64,000 bases of DNA from Myxococcus dinghuensis. Its GTDB lineage: Bacteria; Myxococcota; Myxococcia; Myxococcales; Myxococcaceae. Position numbers and translations under genes: made by a program. The stretch spans positions 62,001-126,000 of the forward strand of contig NZ_JAKCFB010000011.1 in the NCBI RefSeq assembly GCF_024198235.1, given 5' to 3'. The notes under the pieces are model-generated. The model was not told the DNA's origin, ran no database searches, and worked only from the letters and a program-made list of their open reading frames with translations. This document shows, in pieces, positions 1-9,271 of this stretch; within the stretch, counting starts at the first letter, position 1, and each line of letters starts with the position of its first letter.

Positions 1-379
1 TCAGCACGAAGAACGGCAACCCGATGCTGACCGCCAGCATCCCCAGCAGTCGGGGCACCGCCAGCTCCGCGCTCACCGGACGCCACTCGGGCCCGGGCGC
101 CACCGGAGAGCCCATCCAGAGGGCCCTCGCCACCACCACCGTCACCGCCACCACGAGCAGGCCCAGGTGGACCCGCGCCTGCGCGCGCGGCGTCAGCCGG
201 GACGCCAGCCCGTGGGAATACGCATACCCGCCCAGCAGCGCCGCCTGGAAGAAGAGCATGCACGCCGTCCAGACGCCGGGGGTGCCGCCATACCAGGGCA
301 ACGCGTAGCGCCCCGCCAACGGCTGGATGCCGAACAGGAGGAAGGCGCTGGTGAAGATGGCCAGGGCGTAGCGAAGCAT
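1..379 (-). CDS. Fused MFS/spermidine synthase-like membrane protein, N-terminal part only
   Basis: The visible 126 residues start at ATG 379 and run off the left edge. The N-terminus reads MLRYALAIFTSAFLLFGIQP, followed by a PWYGGTPGVWT stretch and three or four hydrophobic segments. This matches the start of the membrane half of fused MFS/spermidine-synthase proteins, often mis-named ferrichrome transporter permeases, which have membrane helices followed by a polyamine-synthase-like methyltransferase fold. The C-terminal catalytic-like half is outside the window, so activity cannot be judged. It lies 13 bp downstream of the cstA-like gene on the same strand and is probably co-transcribed with it. 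The family call rests on the N-terminal signature alone. Confidence 0.7.
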   Translation of the reverse strand, partial: MLRYALAIFTSAFLLFGIQPLAGRYALPWYGGTPGVWTACMLFFQAALLGGYAYSHGLASRLTPRAQARVHLGLLVVAVTVVVARALWMGSPVAPGPEWRPVSAELAVPRLLGMLAVSIGLPFFVL

Positions 380-392
380 GGTCGGACCAGGG

Positions 393-2084
393 CTAGATGG
401 CGGGAGCCGGGGCGGAGGGAGAGCGCGGGGACCGGAGGGCGCGGGCGCCCGCGGCGAAGAGCGAGAGGGCCAGCGTCAGCAGCACCACCGCCACCACCCC
501 GTTGACGCGGGACGCGGCCGAGCTGTCCGGCTGGAGCGCCTCGCGAATCTGGAGCACCAGGCTGGTGAGCGTGACGGCGCCCACGAACAACATGGGCACC
601 AGCGCATAGATGTACGGCCGCTGCGTCCGCTTCAACCAGACACAGACGCCCAGGAGCGACAGCGACGCGAGCAGTTGGTTCGACGTCCCGAAGAGCGTCC
701 AGAACGAGCGCCACGCTCCGGAGCCCGCGAGCAGCACGAACGCCAGCGGCACGCCGCACGTCACCGCCGTGGCCAGCACCGCCGCCACGCGCCCCTTCCG
801 GCCCGCCAGCTCCTGGACGATGTAGCGCCCCAGCCGGGTGGACACGTCCAGCGTGTCGAACACGAAGGTGGAGAAGGCCATGGCCCCGAAGGTCGTGGCG
901 AACACCAGGTGCTCCTTGCCCAGCACCGTCACCAGGAAGCGCCCCAGGCCCGCGCCGTACACCGCGCCGGGCGCCTTGCCGACCAGCTCCGCGCGCGACG
1001 CCACCATCACCGTCGCCAGGGCGATGACCGCCACGAAGCCCTCCAACAACATGGCCCCGTAGCCCACCGGCTTGCAGTGCGGCTCCTTGTCGATCTGCTT
1101 CGACGTCGTCCCCGAGCACACCAGCCCGTGGAACCCCGAGCAGGCGCCACAGGCGATGGTGACGAAGAGGAAGGGGAACAGCGCGCCCCCCGGTCCGGGC
1201 ACGGAGAAGCCCGCGAAGGCCGGCTGCTGGATGGACAGCTCGCCGCTCAAGCCGCCGTAGAAGATGCCCACCACGCCCACCGCCAGCGCCGCGTAGAGCA
1301 CGAAGCCGCCCAGGTAACCGCGCGGCTGGAGCAGCACCCAGACCGGCGTGAGCGACGCCACGAAGCAGTAGGCGAGGATGAGGACCGCCCAGCCCTTCGC
1401 GTCCAGCACCAGCAGCGTGGACATGCGCGTGCCCAGGTACACCACGCCCAGCGTGGCCGGCACGAAGACGAGCGTCTGCAACCACAGCGGCGGCTTGAGG
1501 AAGCGGTCCACCAGCCCCATCACCACCGCGAGCAGCAGGTACGCGATGGAGGCGAAGGCCACCGCGCCGCCGGGGTTGAAGCGGAAGGTGAGCCCCTCCA
1601 GCTCCGCGTCGCCGCTGACGAACGTCGCGGCGGTGGCGTCCGTGAAGGCGACGATGACGTAGATGAGCGCCACCCAGATGAAGGCCAGCATCGCCAGCCC
1701 CGCGGAGGGGCCCATGTGGCTGCGCACCACCTCCGCGATGGACACCGCGCCGTGGCGCACGCTCGCCACCAGCGTGGCGAAGTCGTGCATCGCGCCGATG
1801 AACACCGCGCCCACCGCGATCCAGAGCAGCGCGGGGAGCCACCCGAACTGCTGCGCGGCCAGGATGGGCCCCGCGATGGGCCCCGCCGCGGCGATGGCGC
1901 TGAAGTGCTGCCCCAGCAGGTAGAAGGGCTTCGTCGGCACGAAGTCCACGCCGTCACTCTTCGTGTGCGCGGGCGTCGCCGCCTCTTCGTCCAACCGGAA
2001 CTGCCGGGAGATGAAGCCACCGTAGAAGCGATAGCCGAGCGCCAGGACCCCCAGGAACACCGCGGCAATCAGGGGAAGACTCAT
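393..2084 (-). CDS. cstA: CstA-family carbon starvation / peptide transporter
   Basis: This 563-residue polytopic inner-membrane protein starts at ATG 2084. The N-terminal signature includes YRFYGGFISRQF and a conserved KPFYLLGQHFSAIAAAGPIAGP stretch, the hallmark of CstA proteins, followed by about a dozen hydrophobic segments. E. coli CstA is about 700 residues, so this belongs to the shorter CstA class common in non-enterics. Family members take up peptides or pyruvate under nutrient limitation, which would suit a peptide-feeding predator, but the substrate here is inferred. It sits downstream of the kinase gene on the same strand with 121 bp between them, and directly upstream of the partial membrane protein. 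Confidence 0.9.
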   Translation of the reverse strand: MSLPLIAAVFLGVLALGYRFYGGFISRQFRLDEEAATPAHTKSDGVDFVPTKPFYLLGQHFSAIAAAGPIAGPILAAQQFGWLPALLWIAVGAVFIGAMHDFATLVASVRHGAVSIAEVVRSHMGPSAGLAMLAFIWVALIYVIVAFTDATAATFVSGDAELEGLTFRFNPGGAVAFASIAYLLLAVVMGLVDRFLKPPLWLQTLVFVPATLGVVYLGTRMSTLLVLDAKGWAVLILAYCFVASLTPVWVLLQPRGYLGGFVLYAALAVGVVGIFYGGLSGELSIQQPAFAGFSVPGPGGALFPFLFVTIACGACSGFHGLVCSGTTSKQIDKEPHCKPVGYGAMLLEGFVAVIALATVMVASRAELVGKAPGAVYGAGLGRFLVTVLGKEHLVFATTFGAMAFSTFVFDTLDVSTRLGRYIVQELAGRKGRVAAVLATAVTCGVPLAFVLLAGSGAWRSFWTLFGTSNQLLASLSLLGVCVWLKRTQRPYIYALVPMLFVGAVTLTSLVLQIREALQPDSSAASRVNGVVAVVLLTLALSLFAAGARALRSPRSPSAPAPAI

Positions 2085-2205
2085 ACCTGGAGGGTTCCCC
2101 GCCCGCGACTTCCGGTCAACACGCTGACGCGTGCTCCGGCGTGGACCTCGTCGACGACTCGCGTCATGGACCGGGACCTCTCGCGGTGCCCCCCGTCCAC
2201 GCCCG

Positions 2206-5200
2206 TCATCGCTCCAACTGCTTCTTCACGTAGTCGTTGAACTTCCGGACCTTGGAGATGAGGTCCTGTGACGGCTCGCCCGGGGTCTCGTCGATCTGCT
2301 GCTCCAGGTCCTGGAACTTGTTGCAGACGAAGCCCAGGCCTTCGCAGGAGCGGCTCTTGGTGAGCAGCGCGAAGTTGGCCTTCGCCTCCTTCCACTCCCG
2401 CTTGAGCTCCGCCTGGGCCTTGCTCAACGGGGGCGCCGAGGCGGAGCGCGTCTTGGAGACGGCATTCCGCTTCGGCGTCGGGGGCTTGGGCGCGGGGGTC
2501 GCGCTCGCCAGCGGCGCCAGGAGGCTGTCGCCGTTGTCATCGTCTTCCGGAGGCGCGGCGACGGGCGCGGGCGCGTCCGTCTTCGTGGCCTCCGGAGGAG
2601 CCGCGGCCACCGCGGGCGCGGGCGGCGGGGCCGCGTCCTCCGCCACCTTCTCCGCGGTCGCCGTACCCGCGCCGGGGGCCGCCTGCGCGGGGGCCGCGCC
2701 CTGGGACGGAGGCGGCGGGGGCTCCGTCGGCGGGGGCGCGGACTCCGGCTGCGGCTGCGCGGGCGGCGGCGTGCGCGGCGGCGACTGCCCCAGCTTCTGT
2801 GCCGGCGTCGGCCCTCCGGGAACGGGCGCCAACCCCAGTTCCATGGCCAGCGCCTGACGCCACTCGGGGAAGAGCACCAGGGCGCCGGCGGCCATGGCGA
2901 CCAGCAGCACGCCGCCGAGCGTCACCCACAGCGCCGTGGAGCTGCGCCGCGTCTCGCGCCGGGGCACGGTCGTGCGCCGAGTGTCCTCTCCCTGGACCTT
3001 CGACGCGGCCTGCGCGGCATTGGGCCGCACGGGCACCGACGTGCGGCGCGTCTCGTCGTGGGAGGGAATCGACACGCGGACGTCCGCGTCCTCCTCTTCC
3101 TCCTCGGCGACCCGCACGGGCGCGGACACGGGCCGCACCTGCGAGGAGCCCGTGCGCCGTCCCGAAGAGGACGGGCTCGGGACCGGCGCCATCCCGGGCG
3201 ACGACGCGCGCGGCAGGCGGCGGGCCCCCGTCTTCGGACGCGAGGCGCGCTCCTCCTCCTCCACTTCGCGCAGCAGGGCTTCGTCCAGCACCACGCGGGG
3301 CTGGGTGTCGTCGTGCACGGCGCGCGACGGGCTGGCGGTCGGGCGCGGCGCCCGCGCCTCCGAGGCCTCGGGCGGGTGCGTCAGGCGCGGGTCGGTGTCC
3401 GCCTCACGCACGGCGCGGGGCTGCGTGTCCTCGTGGCGCTCCGGGCGCACGGGGCGATTGGCGCGCGGATGGGTGTCCATCTCCGCCAGGCGCATCGCCT
3501 GCTCGTCGTGCCCCATCTGCTCCGGCGTGAGCACCGGGAGGTCACCGGAGTCCCGCTCCTCGGCCTCCTCGGCGGAAGCCGCGGGTGCCTGCGAGCGCGA
3601 GGACGGGGCCCCCGCCCCCGGCACGAGCGCCTGCATCATCACCTGGCTGGTGCGAGGCGAGGCGCCGGACGTCGGCGGAGGCGCCACCGCCAGCCGCTGC
3701 TGGGTCGTCAGCGGCGCGGGTGGGGGCGGCGGGGGCGCGGGCGCGCGGGACGGCGCCGAGGGCGACACCGGACGCGACGCGGCGGCGCGCAGCTCCGGAG
3801 ACGTGCGGTAGGGCTCGGCCCGGGGCTCGGTGGGCTCCACCATGGAGGCGGGCGGCTCGCCCACGTCCGTCTCGGACGTCACGTCCGGGGAGCCCAGCGC
3901 GCCGATGGGCTTGAGCTCCAGCTCCGTGGGCCGGGCGTCCAGCCCCGAGGGGCGCACGTCGCTCGTCGAGAACCGCGGCTCCGGCGCGGGCCGGTGCTCC
4001 GGCGCGGGAGGACGCGGCGCGGGCGCGGTGCCCGGGAGGAAGGCCTCCGGCGGGACGACGGCGATGGGGACCTCGCGCGTCATCGACGCCGGACGCGAGG
4101 CCGCGGAGGCCGCGGGCGGAGGCGGCGCGGCGGGACGGTCGAGGACCTCCGGCTGCACCTCCACGGAAGGCATGGTGTCGGAGTGGAGGCGCGCGGCGCG
4201 GGCGCGGGCCTCCTCCTCGAGGGCCTCCAACGGGAAGGCGGGGCGGGTGGACTCGTCGATGGGGATGCCCGGACGCGTCTCGCCGTCGTTCACCGGCCCG
4301 CCCGCCTCGCGGCTGCGGGGCGTGGGGTGGAAGGACAGCGCCTCCACCGGCCCGTCCAACCGGATGGTCTTCGCCGGCAGCATCGCGCCCGCCGGCAGCG
4401 TCGGACGGGGCCCGGACGCGCTGTCCTCCGGCTCGGCCCCCAGCGCGCGCACCTCGCCGGTGCCGTAGCCGCCCCGAGGCACCTCCTTGAGGCTGCCCAG
4501 GAGCCGGCGCTCGGACTGGAAGTCCGCGGCGAACAGGTCCCGCATGAACTTGCTGACGCTCTCCGGGCCCGCGCTGACGTCGATCTCCAGCAGGCACGCC
4601 TGGAGCCGCCCGCGGAACTCCTCCGCCGTCTGGAAGCGCTGCGTCGGGTCCACCTCCAGCGCCTTGCTCACCAGCGCCGTCACCGCGCGCGGGGTGAGCG
4701 GCTCCACCTCGTCGAGCGGCGGCACCTTGGGGTTGGCCACCATGGCCATCAGCTCGCCCGGGTGCAGGCCGTCGAAGGGGTTCTTGCCGGAGATGAGCTC
4801 GTAGAGGCAGAGCCCCACCGCGTACAGGTCGCTGCGGCGGTCCACCGGCTGGTGCCGCGCCTGCTCGGGGGACATGTAGAGGAACTTGCCCAGGATGATG
4901 CTGGGGTTCGTCTTCGCCGCCGACAGCCGGCTCTTGGCCAGGCCGAAGTCGACGACCTTCACCTCCCCCTCGTAGGAGATGAGGATGTTCTGCGGGGAGA
5001 TGTCGCGGTGGACCAGCCTCAGGTCCTCGCCGTCGTCATCCTTCTTGCGGTGCGCGTAGGCGAGCGCGTCCAGCACCCGGCCCATGACGTAGAGGATGAA
5101 GGTGAGCGGCAGCGGCACCTGCCGGTCCCGCACCCGCGCGGCCACCTTGCGCAGGTCCTTTCCGTCGACGTGCTCGAGGGCCATGTAGGCCTCGCCCTCG

Positions 5201-5508
5201 TGCAGGCCCATGTCCAGCACCTGGGCGATGGAGCCATGGCTGAGGCGCACCAGCGTGCGTGCCTCGCCCACGAAGCGCTCCACGAAGTCGGCATCCTCGG
5301 CGAACTGCGGGAGGACCTTCTTGATGACGCAGAGCTTCTCGAAGCCCTGCGCCCCCTCCAGGCGCGCCAGGTAGATTTCGCCCATGCCCCCCGTCGCCAG
5401 GTGGGACAGGAGGGTGTACCGACCAAAGGGCTGGGGCCGGAACGGGCGCAGCCGAGCGGGTTGGTTGGAGGCGTTCATCGGGGGCGGGGGACCACCAGGG
5501 GAACGCAT
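2206..5508 (-). CDS. Membrane-anchored Ser/Thr protein kinase with long Pro-rich region
   Basis: 1100 residues. An N-terminal Hanks-type kinase domain (about residues 28-300) shows the glycine loop LATGGMGEIYLARL, catalytic loop HRDISPQN and DFGLAKS. About 550 residues of Pro/Ala/Glu-rich low-complexity sequence follow, then one membrane segment near residues 860-885 (LWVTLGGVLLVAMAAGALVL), another Pro-rich stretch and a short charged helical C-terminus with two Cys. The architecture is a cytoplasmic kinase tethered by a single helix with a small extracytoplasmic domain, typical of the large myxobacterial kinase repertoire. An in-frame ATG at 5478 is an alternative start, and the first ten residues are Pro-rich and weakly supported. 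The FHA protein encoded upstream could be a phosphothreonine-reading partner, which is an inference from proximity. Confidence 0.9.
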   Translation of the reverse strand: MRSPGGPPPPMNASNQPARLRPFRPQPFGRYTLLSHLATGGMGEIYLARLEGAQGFEKLCVIKKVLPQFAEDADFVERFVGEARTLVRLSHGSIAQVLDMGLHEGEAYMALEHVDGKDLRKVAARVRDRQVPLPLTFILYVMGRVLDALAYAHRKKDDDGEDLRLVHRDISPQNILISYEGEVKVVDFGLAKSRLSAAKTNPSIILGKFLYMSPEQARHQPVDRRSDLYAVGLCLYELISGKNPFDGLHPGELMAMVANPKVPPLDEVEPLTPRAVTALVSKALEVDPTQRFQTAEEFRGRLQACLLEIDVSAGPESVSKFMRDLFAADFQSERRLLGSLKEVPRGGYGTGEVRALGAEPEDSASGPRPTLPAGAMLPAKTIRLDGPVEALSFHPTPRSREAGGPVNDGETRPGIPIDESTRPAFPLEALEEEARARAARLHSDTMPSVEVQPEVLDRPAAPPPPAASAASRPASMTREVPIAVVPPEAFLPGTAPAPRPPAPEHRPAPEPRFSTSDVRPSGLDARPTELELKPIGALGSPDVTSETDVGEPPASMVEPTEPRAEPYRTSPELRAAASRPVSPSAPSRAPAPPPPPPAPLTTQQRLAVAPPPTSGASPRTSQVMMQALVPGAGAPSSRSQAPAASAEEAEERDSGDLPVLTPEQMGHDEQAMRLAEMDTHPRANRPVRPERHEDTQPRAVREADTDPRLTHPPEASEARAPRPTASPSRAVHDDTQPRVVLDEALLREVEEEERASRPKTGARRLPRASSPGMAPVPSPSSSGRRTGSSQVRPVSAPVRVAEEEEEDADVRVSIPSHDETRRTSVPVRPNAAQAASKVQGEDTRRTTVPRRETRRSSTALWVTLGGVLLVAMAAGALVLFPEWRQALAMELGLAPVPGGPTPAQKLGQSPPRTPPPAQPQPESAPPPTEPPPPPSQGAAPAQAAPGAGTATAEKVAEDAAPPPAPAVAAAPPEATKTDAPAPVAAPPEDDDNGDSLLAPLASATPAPKPPTPKRNAVSKTRSASAPPLSKAQAELKREWKEAKANFALLTKSRSCEGLGFVCNKFQDLEQQIDETPGEPSQDLISKVRKFNDYVKKQLER

Positions 5509-5561
5509 TGAACCCCGTCCGGCCCCAATCCATCAACCCGTCAACCGGCCGCGAGGGGTGT

Positions 5562-7244
5562 TCATCGCAGTCCAGGGTTGGTGAGCTGGCCTACATCCTC
5601 GTCGAGGACCTCGAAGGCGGCGACCTTGTCCTTGGGGGCGCGCACCACCCGCTCCCCCAGGGGCATGACGTCGAAGCGGGCCCCCACGGAGGCCAGGACC
5701 TTGCCCGTCAGGAGAATCTGGCCGGGGTTGCCCGTGGCGGCCAACCACCCCGCCAGCGCCGTGCCCTCCCCCACCGCCGCGTAGTCCGAGCGGACCTCCG
5801 TGCCGATCATCCCCACCAGCGCGCGGGTGGTGTGCAGCGCCATCCGCAGGTCGCACCGCTCGTCCAGGGGCTTGCGGCTCAGGGCCCGCTCCCAGTCCGA
5901 GCGCAGGGCCAGCGCGGCCCGCACGGCCCGCACGGAGTCCTCCCCCTTGACGAAGGGGACACCGAAGAGGGCCCGCATGGAGTCGCCGAGGAAGCCCTCC
6001 ACCGTGGCCTCGAAGCTGTAGACGATGCCGCTGGCGCGGGCGTGGAAGTCGTTGAGCAGCTGGGTGGCCTTGGCCGCGCCGATTCGGGTGGCCAGGGCAC
6101 CGAAGCCCACCAGTTCCACGTGCAGCAGGGTGACGACGCGCTCCTCCAGGCCCGGCAGCTTGCCCCCCTGCCGGAGGGCCTCCGTGACGCGCCGCTCCGC
6201 CACGTCCGGCGGGTGGAAGCGCTCCAGGGTGCGGCGCAGCCGCTCCTGGGTGGGGCCGCCGTCGCGCGGGGAGAACTTCTGCACGCCGGTGGCCACCATG
6301 TGCGCCACCGCCGAGCACGCATCCAGCATGACCTCCGTGGAGCTGTCGCCCTTGGCGGAGGTGTTGACGTAGAGCACGCCCAGGTACGGCGGCTCCGCGC
6401 CGATGGGGATGCACAGCACGTTGTCCACGCCGTAGAGGATGACGCTCTCGCGCGCGGAGAAGCGGCGGTCGTCGCGCACGTCGCCCACCGCGAGCGCGCG
6501 GCCCTGGCGCAGGGCCTCGTCGACGATGGCGTCGGAGACGGGCACCTCGCCCTTGGCCAGCTTGCCCCGGTGGCGCACGGCCGCGGGCACCATGGCGCCC
6601 GTGGGGTGCTTGAGCAGCACCACGGCGGTGGTCGCGTGGGTGCGCTCCAGCAGGCGGTCCATCGTCGTATCCAGGAAGGTGGACAGCGAGGTGGCCGTCG
6701 ACAGGGCCTCCGCGATGCGGAACAGCAGCACCAGCGTCTCCTGCCCCACGCGTGGGCTGGCCGTCGCGATGGGCGTGGACGCGGAGAAGTCCTCGAAGGG
6801 CATGGGCCCGACGTTGTCGAGCAGGCGCAGCACGTCCGCGTCGCGCACGTTCTTGGCGAGCAGCACCGACGGCCCCACGTCCTGCCCGTGGCCGAAGCGC
6901 ACCACCCCGCCCGCGCCCAGGTCCACCATCTCCGTGGCCGCGTTCTCCACCGTGTTCGGCTGCCGGACGGAGAGCGTGTTCTCCCCCAGCGCCACGGAGT
7001 CACCCGGGGACAACTGTCGAGAGCCCTGGAGGGGCGCGCCGTTGACGCGGCTGCCGTTGCGGCTGCCCAGGTCCTCGATCCGGAGGATGTCCGACTCGAC
7101 GTAAAGGCGCGCGTGTCTGCGCGACACGAGGTCGCCGCCCAGGACGATGTCGTTCTCGTCCGCGCGGCCCAGGCTCGTCACGCCCTCCGGCAGATCGTAG
7201 GACGTGTCGAAGTAGCCGGGCCCGTTGATGATGATCTGCCACAT
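5562..7244 (-). CDS. FHA-GAF-class III nucleotidyl cyclase-like protein
   Basis: 560 residues from ATG 7244. The open frame extends further upstream but has no family sequence before MWQIIINGPGYFDTSYDLP. FHA domain at about residues 15-95 (GRADENDIVLGG, SRRHARLY, GSRNGSRVNG), GAF-like domain at about 150-330, and a class III cyclase-like domain at about 390-545 (TLLHVELVGFGAL, EGFLGDSMRALFG). The first metal-binding Asp of cyclases, normally in an F-x-D-I-x-G-F motif, is Glu here, while the second (FLGDS) is kept, so catalysis may be altered or lost. It lies 53 bp upstream of the Ser/Thr kinase gene, consistent with a phosphorylation-linked signalling pair. The domain calls are firm and the nucleotide product is unknown. 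Confidence 0.85.
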   Translation of the reverse strand: MWQIIINGPGYFDTSYDLPEGVTSLGRADENDIVLGGDLVSRRHARLYVESDILRIEDLGSRNGSRVNGAPLQGSRQLSPGDSVALGENTLSVRQPNTVENAATEMVDLGAGGVVRFGHGQDVGPSVLLAKNVRDADVLRLLDNVGPMPFEDFSASTPIATASPRVGQETLVLLFRIAEALSTATSLSTFLDTTMDRLLERTHATTAVVLLKHPTGAMVPAAVRHRGKLAKGEVPVSDAIVDEALRQGRALAVGDVRDDRRFSARESVILYGVDNVLCIPIGAEPPYLGVLYVNTSAKGDSSTEVMLDACSAVAHMVATGVQKFSPRDGGPTQERLRRTLERFHPPDVAERRVTEALRQGGKLPGLEERVVTLLHVELVGFGALATRIGAAKATQLLNDFHARASGIVYSFEATVEGFLGDSMRALFGVPFVKGEDSVRAVRAALALRSDWERALSRKPLDERCDLRMALHTTRALVGMIGTEVRSDYAAVGEGTALAGWLAATGNPGQILLTGKVLASVGARFDVMPLGERVVRAPKDKVAAFEVLDEDVGQLTNPGLR

Positions 7245-7267
7245 CGAGTGCCCGACCTTACACGACT

Positions 7268-7290
7268 CTCCCGCTCCAACGGAGTGGGAG
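7268..7290 (-). terminator. Stem-loop downstream of the B12-regulated operon
   Basis: Ten-base-pair stem (7268-7277 with 7281-7290, one G-U pair) and a 3-nt loop. It lies between the stop of the Rieske gene (7399) and the start of the FHA-cyclase gene (7244). No T-run follows, as is common in GC-rich genomes. It may end the riboswitch operon or be part of the FHA-cyclase leader. Confidence 0.45.
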
Positions 7291-7398
7291 CCCATCCACG
7301 TGGAGCCGGTGGGGGGGTGACCCGGACTCACGGGCGCGGGCTTCCGCGCCGCGTCAAGACTGACAGTGAGACCGCTCCCTCGCAAGCACTCCCTGCCC

Positions 7399-7890
7399 TC
7401 AACGCGGGCGGTGGATGAAGACGGACTCTCCCTGGCGCACCGCGGTGAAGACGGTGAGGGGACGCTGGGCGGGGCCCTGGAGGACGCGGCCGTCCTGGGC
7501 GAAGCGGGAGCCGTGGCAGGGACACTCCGCGACGCCTTCGTCGGGGAGCCAATCCACCGCGCAATCACCGTGAGTGCAGATGCGCCACAGCGCGACGAAA
7601 CACCCGGGGGTGACGTGGACGAGCACCACGTCGAGGAGGGCCTCGGGGAGGCGGACCTCGGCGTGGCCTCCGGGCGCGGCGAGCGCGGGGTGGTCCGACA
7701 GACGGACCTCCACCCAGCCCTCTTGCGCCGTCCCCGGAGGGGGCAGCCCGGAACAGGCGGCCCCCTCGGGAGGCGGGTCGAGCACCACGGCCTGCCGCCA
7801 CTCCCCGCCGCACCCGCTTCCGAGCGCGGCGAGGGCACACCCTCCCCGCGCGAGCGCGAGGAGGGCCGAGCGGCGGTCCAGCGACGTCAC
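7399..7890 (-). CDS. Rieske [2Fe-2S] lipoprotein
   Basis: 163 residues from GTG 7890, which overlaps the upstream gene's stop as GTGA. The ORF could be extended but then runs inside the upstream gene. The N-terminus has a twin-arginine-like RR, a hydrophobic run and a lipobox-like LGSGC, so the protein is probably exported folded and lipidated. Rieske box 1 CTHGDC (near residue 101) and box 2 CPCHGS (near residue 123) carry all four cluster ligands plus the two disulfide cysteines of high-potential bc1-type Rieske domains. No cytochrome or oxygenase partner is encoded nearby. It is the last gene of a cobalamin-riboswitch operon, so a periplasmic or surface redox role linked to corrinoid handling is possible but unproven. 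Confidence 0.85.
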   Translation of the reverse strand: MTSLDRRSALLALARGGCALAALGSGCGGEWRQAVVLDPPPEGAACSGLPPPGTAQEGWVEVRLSDHPALAAPGGHAEVRLPEALLDVVLVHVTPGCFVALWRICTHGDCAVDWLPDEGVAECPCHGSRFAQDGRVLQGPAQRPLTVFTAVRQGESVFIHRPR

Positions 7891-9200
7891 GGGCTGACCC
7901 GCACCCGCACCAGCCGCTGGCCGTTCTTGTCGCTGACGCCCAGGAGCAGGTCGGACCCGAGCGCATCCATCCGGACCACGGACGTGCACTGGTCCGCGAA
8001 GGTCACGACGGCGGTGCGCTCGCCGACGGTGACCGCGTCGCCGCCGATGCCGGTGGACAGCGCGTAGCGCGACACGTCCGTGGCGACGAAGGTGAAGCTC
8101 GCGTCATAGGCGCCGCGCTGCACCGCCACGCCCGCGCCGAACGCGGAGGCCTGGTTGAAGTTGCTGCCCACGTCGAGCTGCGTCTGGTCGCCCAGCGCGA
8201 CCGGCGCCCCGCCCGTGAGCGCCTGGGTGACGAGCGACGGCGCCACCGCGTGGACCACGTTCACGTAGTCCGGGCTGCGCGAGTAGCCGAGCACCGCGAT
8301 GCCGTTGTCCGCCACGCTGGTGAAGCCGCTGCTGGCCGCCGCCGCGGGGAAGCTGGCCACCTTGACGGGGGTGAACGGGTTCGCGGACGTGACGAGGCCG
8401 AAGACGCCCAGTTCGCCGGAGAGCGTCCCCAGGCCCCCGCCGTTGACGAGCACCGCGCTCGTGTCGCCGGAAGCGAAGCTCGCGGCGGTGTAGTTCATGG
8501 GCGCGGCGACGTAGGTCGACGCGGCCGGCGTCTCGATGTCGTAGACGGCGAGGTGGCCCGGCGCGCCCGCGGCCGCCGTGGTGTAGCTGGCGACCAGCCG
8601 CTTGCCGTCGTTCACCAGGCCGCTGCCCACGAAGGCGTCGGGCGTGCCCTGGGCCCGGTCGGCCGCGGTGACGACGTCATGGAGCTTCGTGGTGGAGGGC
8701 TGGAGGTCGGGCCAGATGCCCAGCGAGTACAGCGCGGCGTCCTTGCCGAAGCCCTTCACCGCGTAGAGAGAGTACGTGGGGCCCGGAGACACGCCCAGCG
8801 CGGAGACGTCCGCCGGCAGCGTCACGGACTCCTGCGCCTGGAAGCCCGACTGGAGCTGGAGCGTGCCCAGCTTCGCGTCGTAGGTGGCGGTGTCGCACGG
8901 GTCGGAGCCGGCGTCGGTGCCCGCGTCCGTCCCCGCGTCGCCGGTGCCCGCGTCCGTCCCCGCGTCGTCCGTGCCCGCGTCCGGCCCTCCGGGCGTCTGG
9001 ACGGGCACCGTGTCGCACTTCGCGTCGCGACACACCCACTCCTCCCCCGCGGGAGGCTGGCCGTTGTCGGCGCGGCAGTCGAAGGGGTCCACGCATTCGT
9101 CGGCGCAGCCCGTGCCGAGCATCGCCACCGCGAGGGTGGTCACCGCCAGCGAGACGGACTTCATCCAAGGTGTCACACGCGTCGTGTCTACGGTCTTCAT
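7887..9200 (-). CDS. B12-operon lipoprotein with Asp/Gly/Thr linker, paralog B
   Basis: 437 residues from ATG 9200, chosen because GAGG lies 6 nt upstream; an in-frame ATG at 9206 is possible. Signal peptide with lipobox LGTGC (Cys 32), then a small Cys-rich segment with six Cys, then a DAGTDAGT-type low-complexity linker (about residues 68-105). A beta-rich domain of about 330 residues follows, with repeated short strands and turns such as GFGKDAALYSLG. It is clearly paralogous to the 481-residue lipoprotein two genes upstream (same Cys segment, same YDAKLGTL start of the globular part, same C-terminal LVR ending). The domain resembles a beta-propeller but I do not recognise a named family. 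It is followed by the Rieske gene with a 4-bp overlap. Confidence 0.8.
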   Translation of the reverse strand: MKTVDTTRVTPWMKSVSLAVTTLAVAMLGTGCADECVDPFDCRADNGQPPAGEEWVCRDAKCDTVPVQTPGGPDAGTDDAGTDAGTGDAGTDAGTDAGSDPCDTATYDAKLGTLQLQSGFQAQESVTLPADVSALGVSPGPTYSLYAVKGFGKDAALYSLGIWPDLQPSTTKLHDVVTAADRAQGTPDAFVGSGLVNDGKRLVASYTTAAAGAPGHLAVYDIETPAASTYVAAPMNYTAASFASGDTSAVLVNGGGLGTLSGELGVFGLVTSANPFTPVKVASFPAAAASSGFTSVADNGIAVLGYSRSPDYVNVVHAVAPSLVTQALTGGAPVALGDQTQLDVGSNFNQASAFGAGVAVQRGAYDASFTFVATDVSRYALSTGIGGDAVTVGERTAVVTFADQCTSVVRMDALGSDLLLGVSDKNGQRLVRVRVSP

Positions 9201-9271
9201 TCGCATCCTCGTGCTGTGTTGCGGTCCTGCTCGGCGGGCCCGGTGACTCCGGACCCGCCGCTCTCCGCGGA

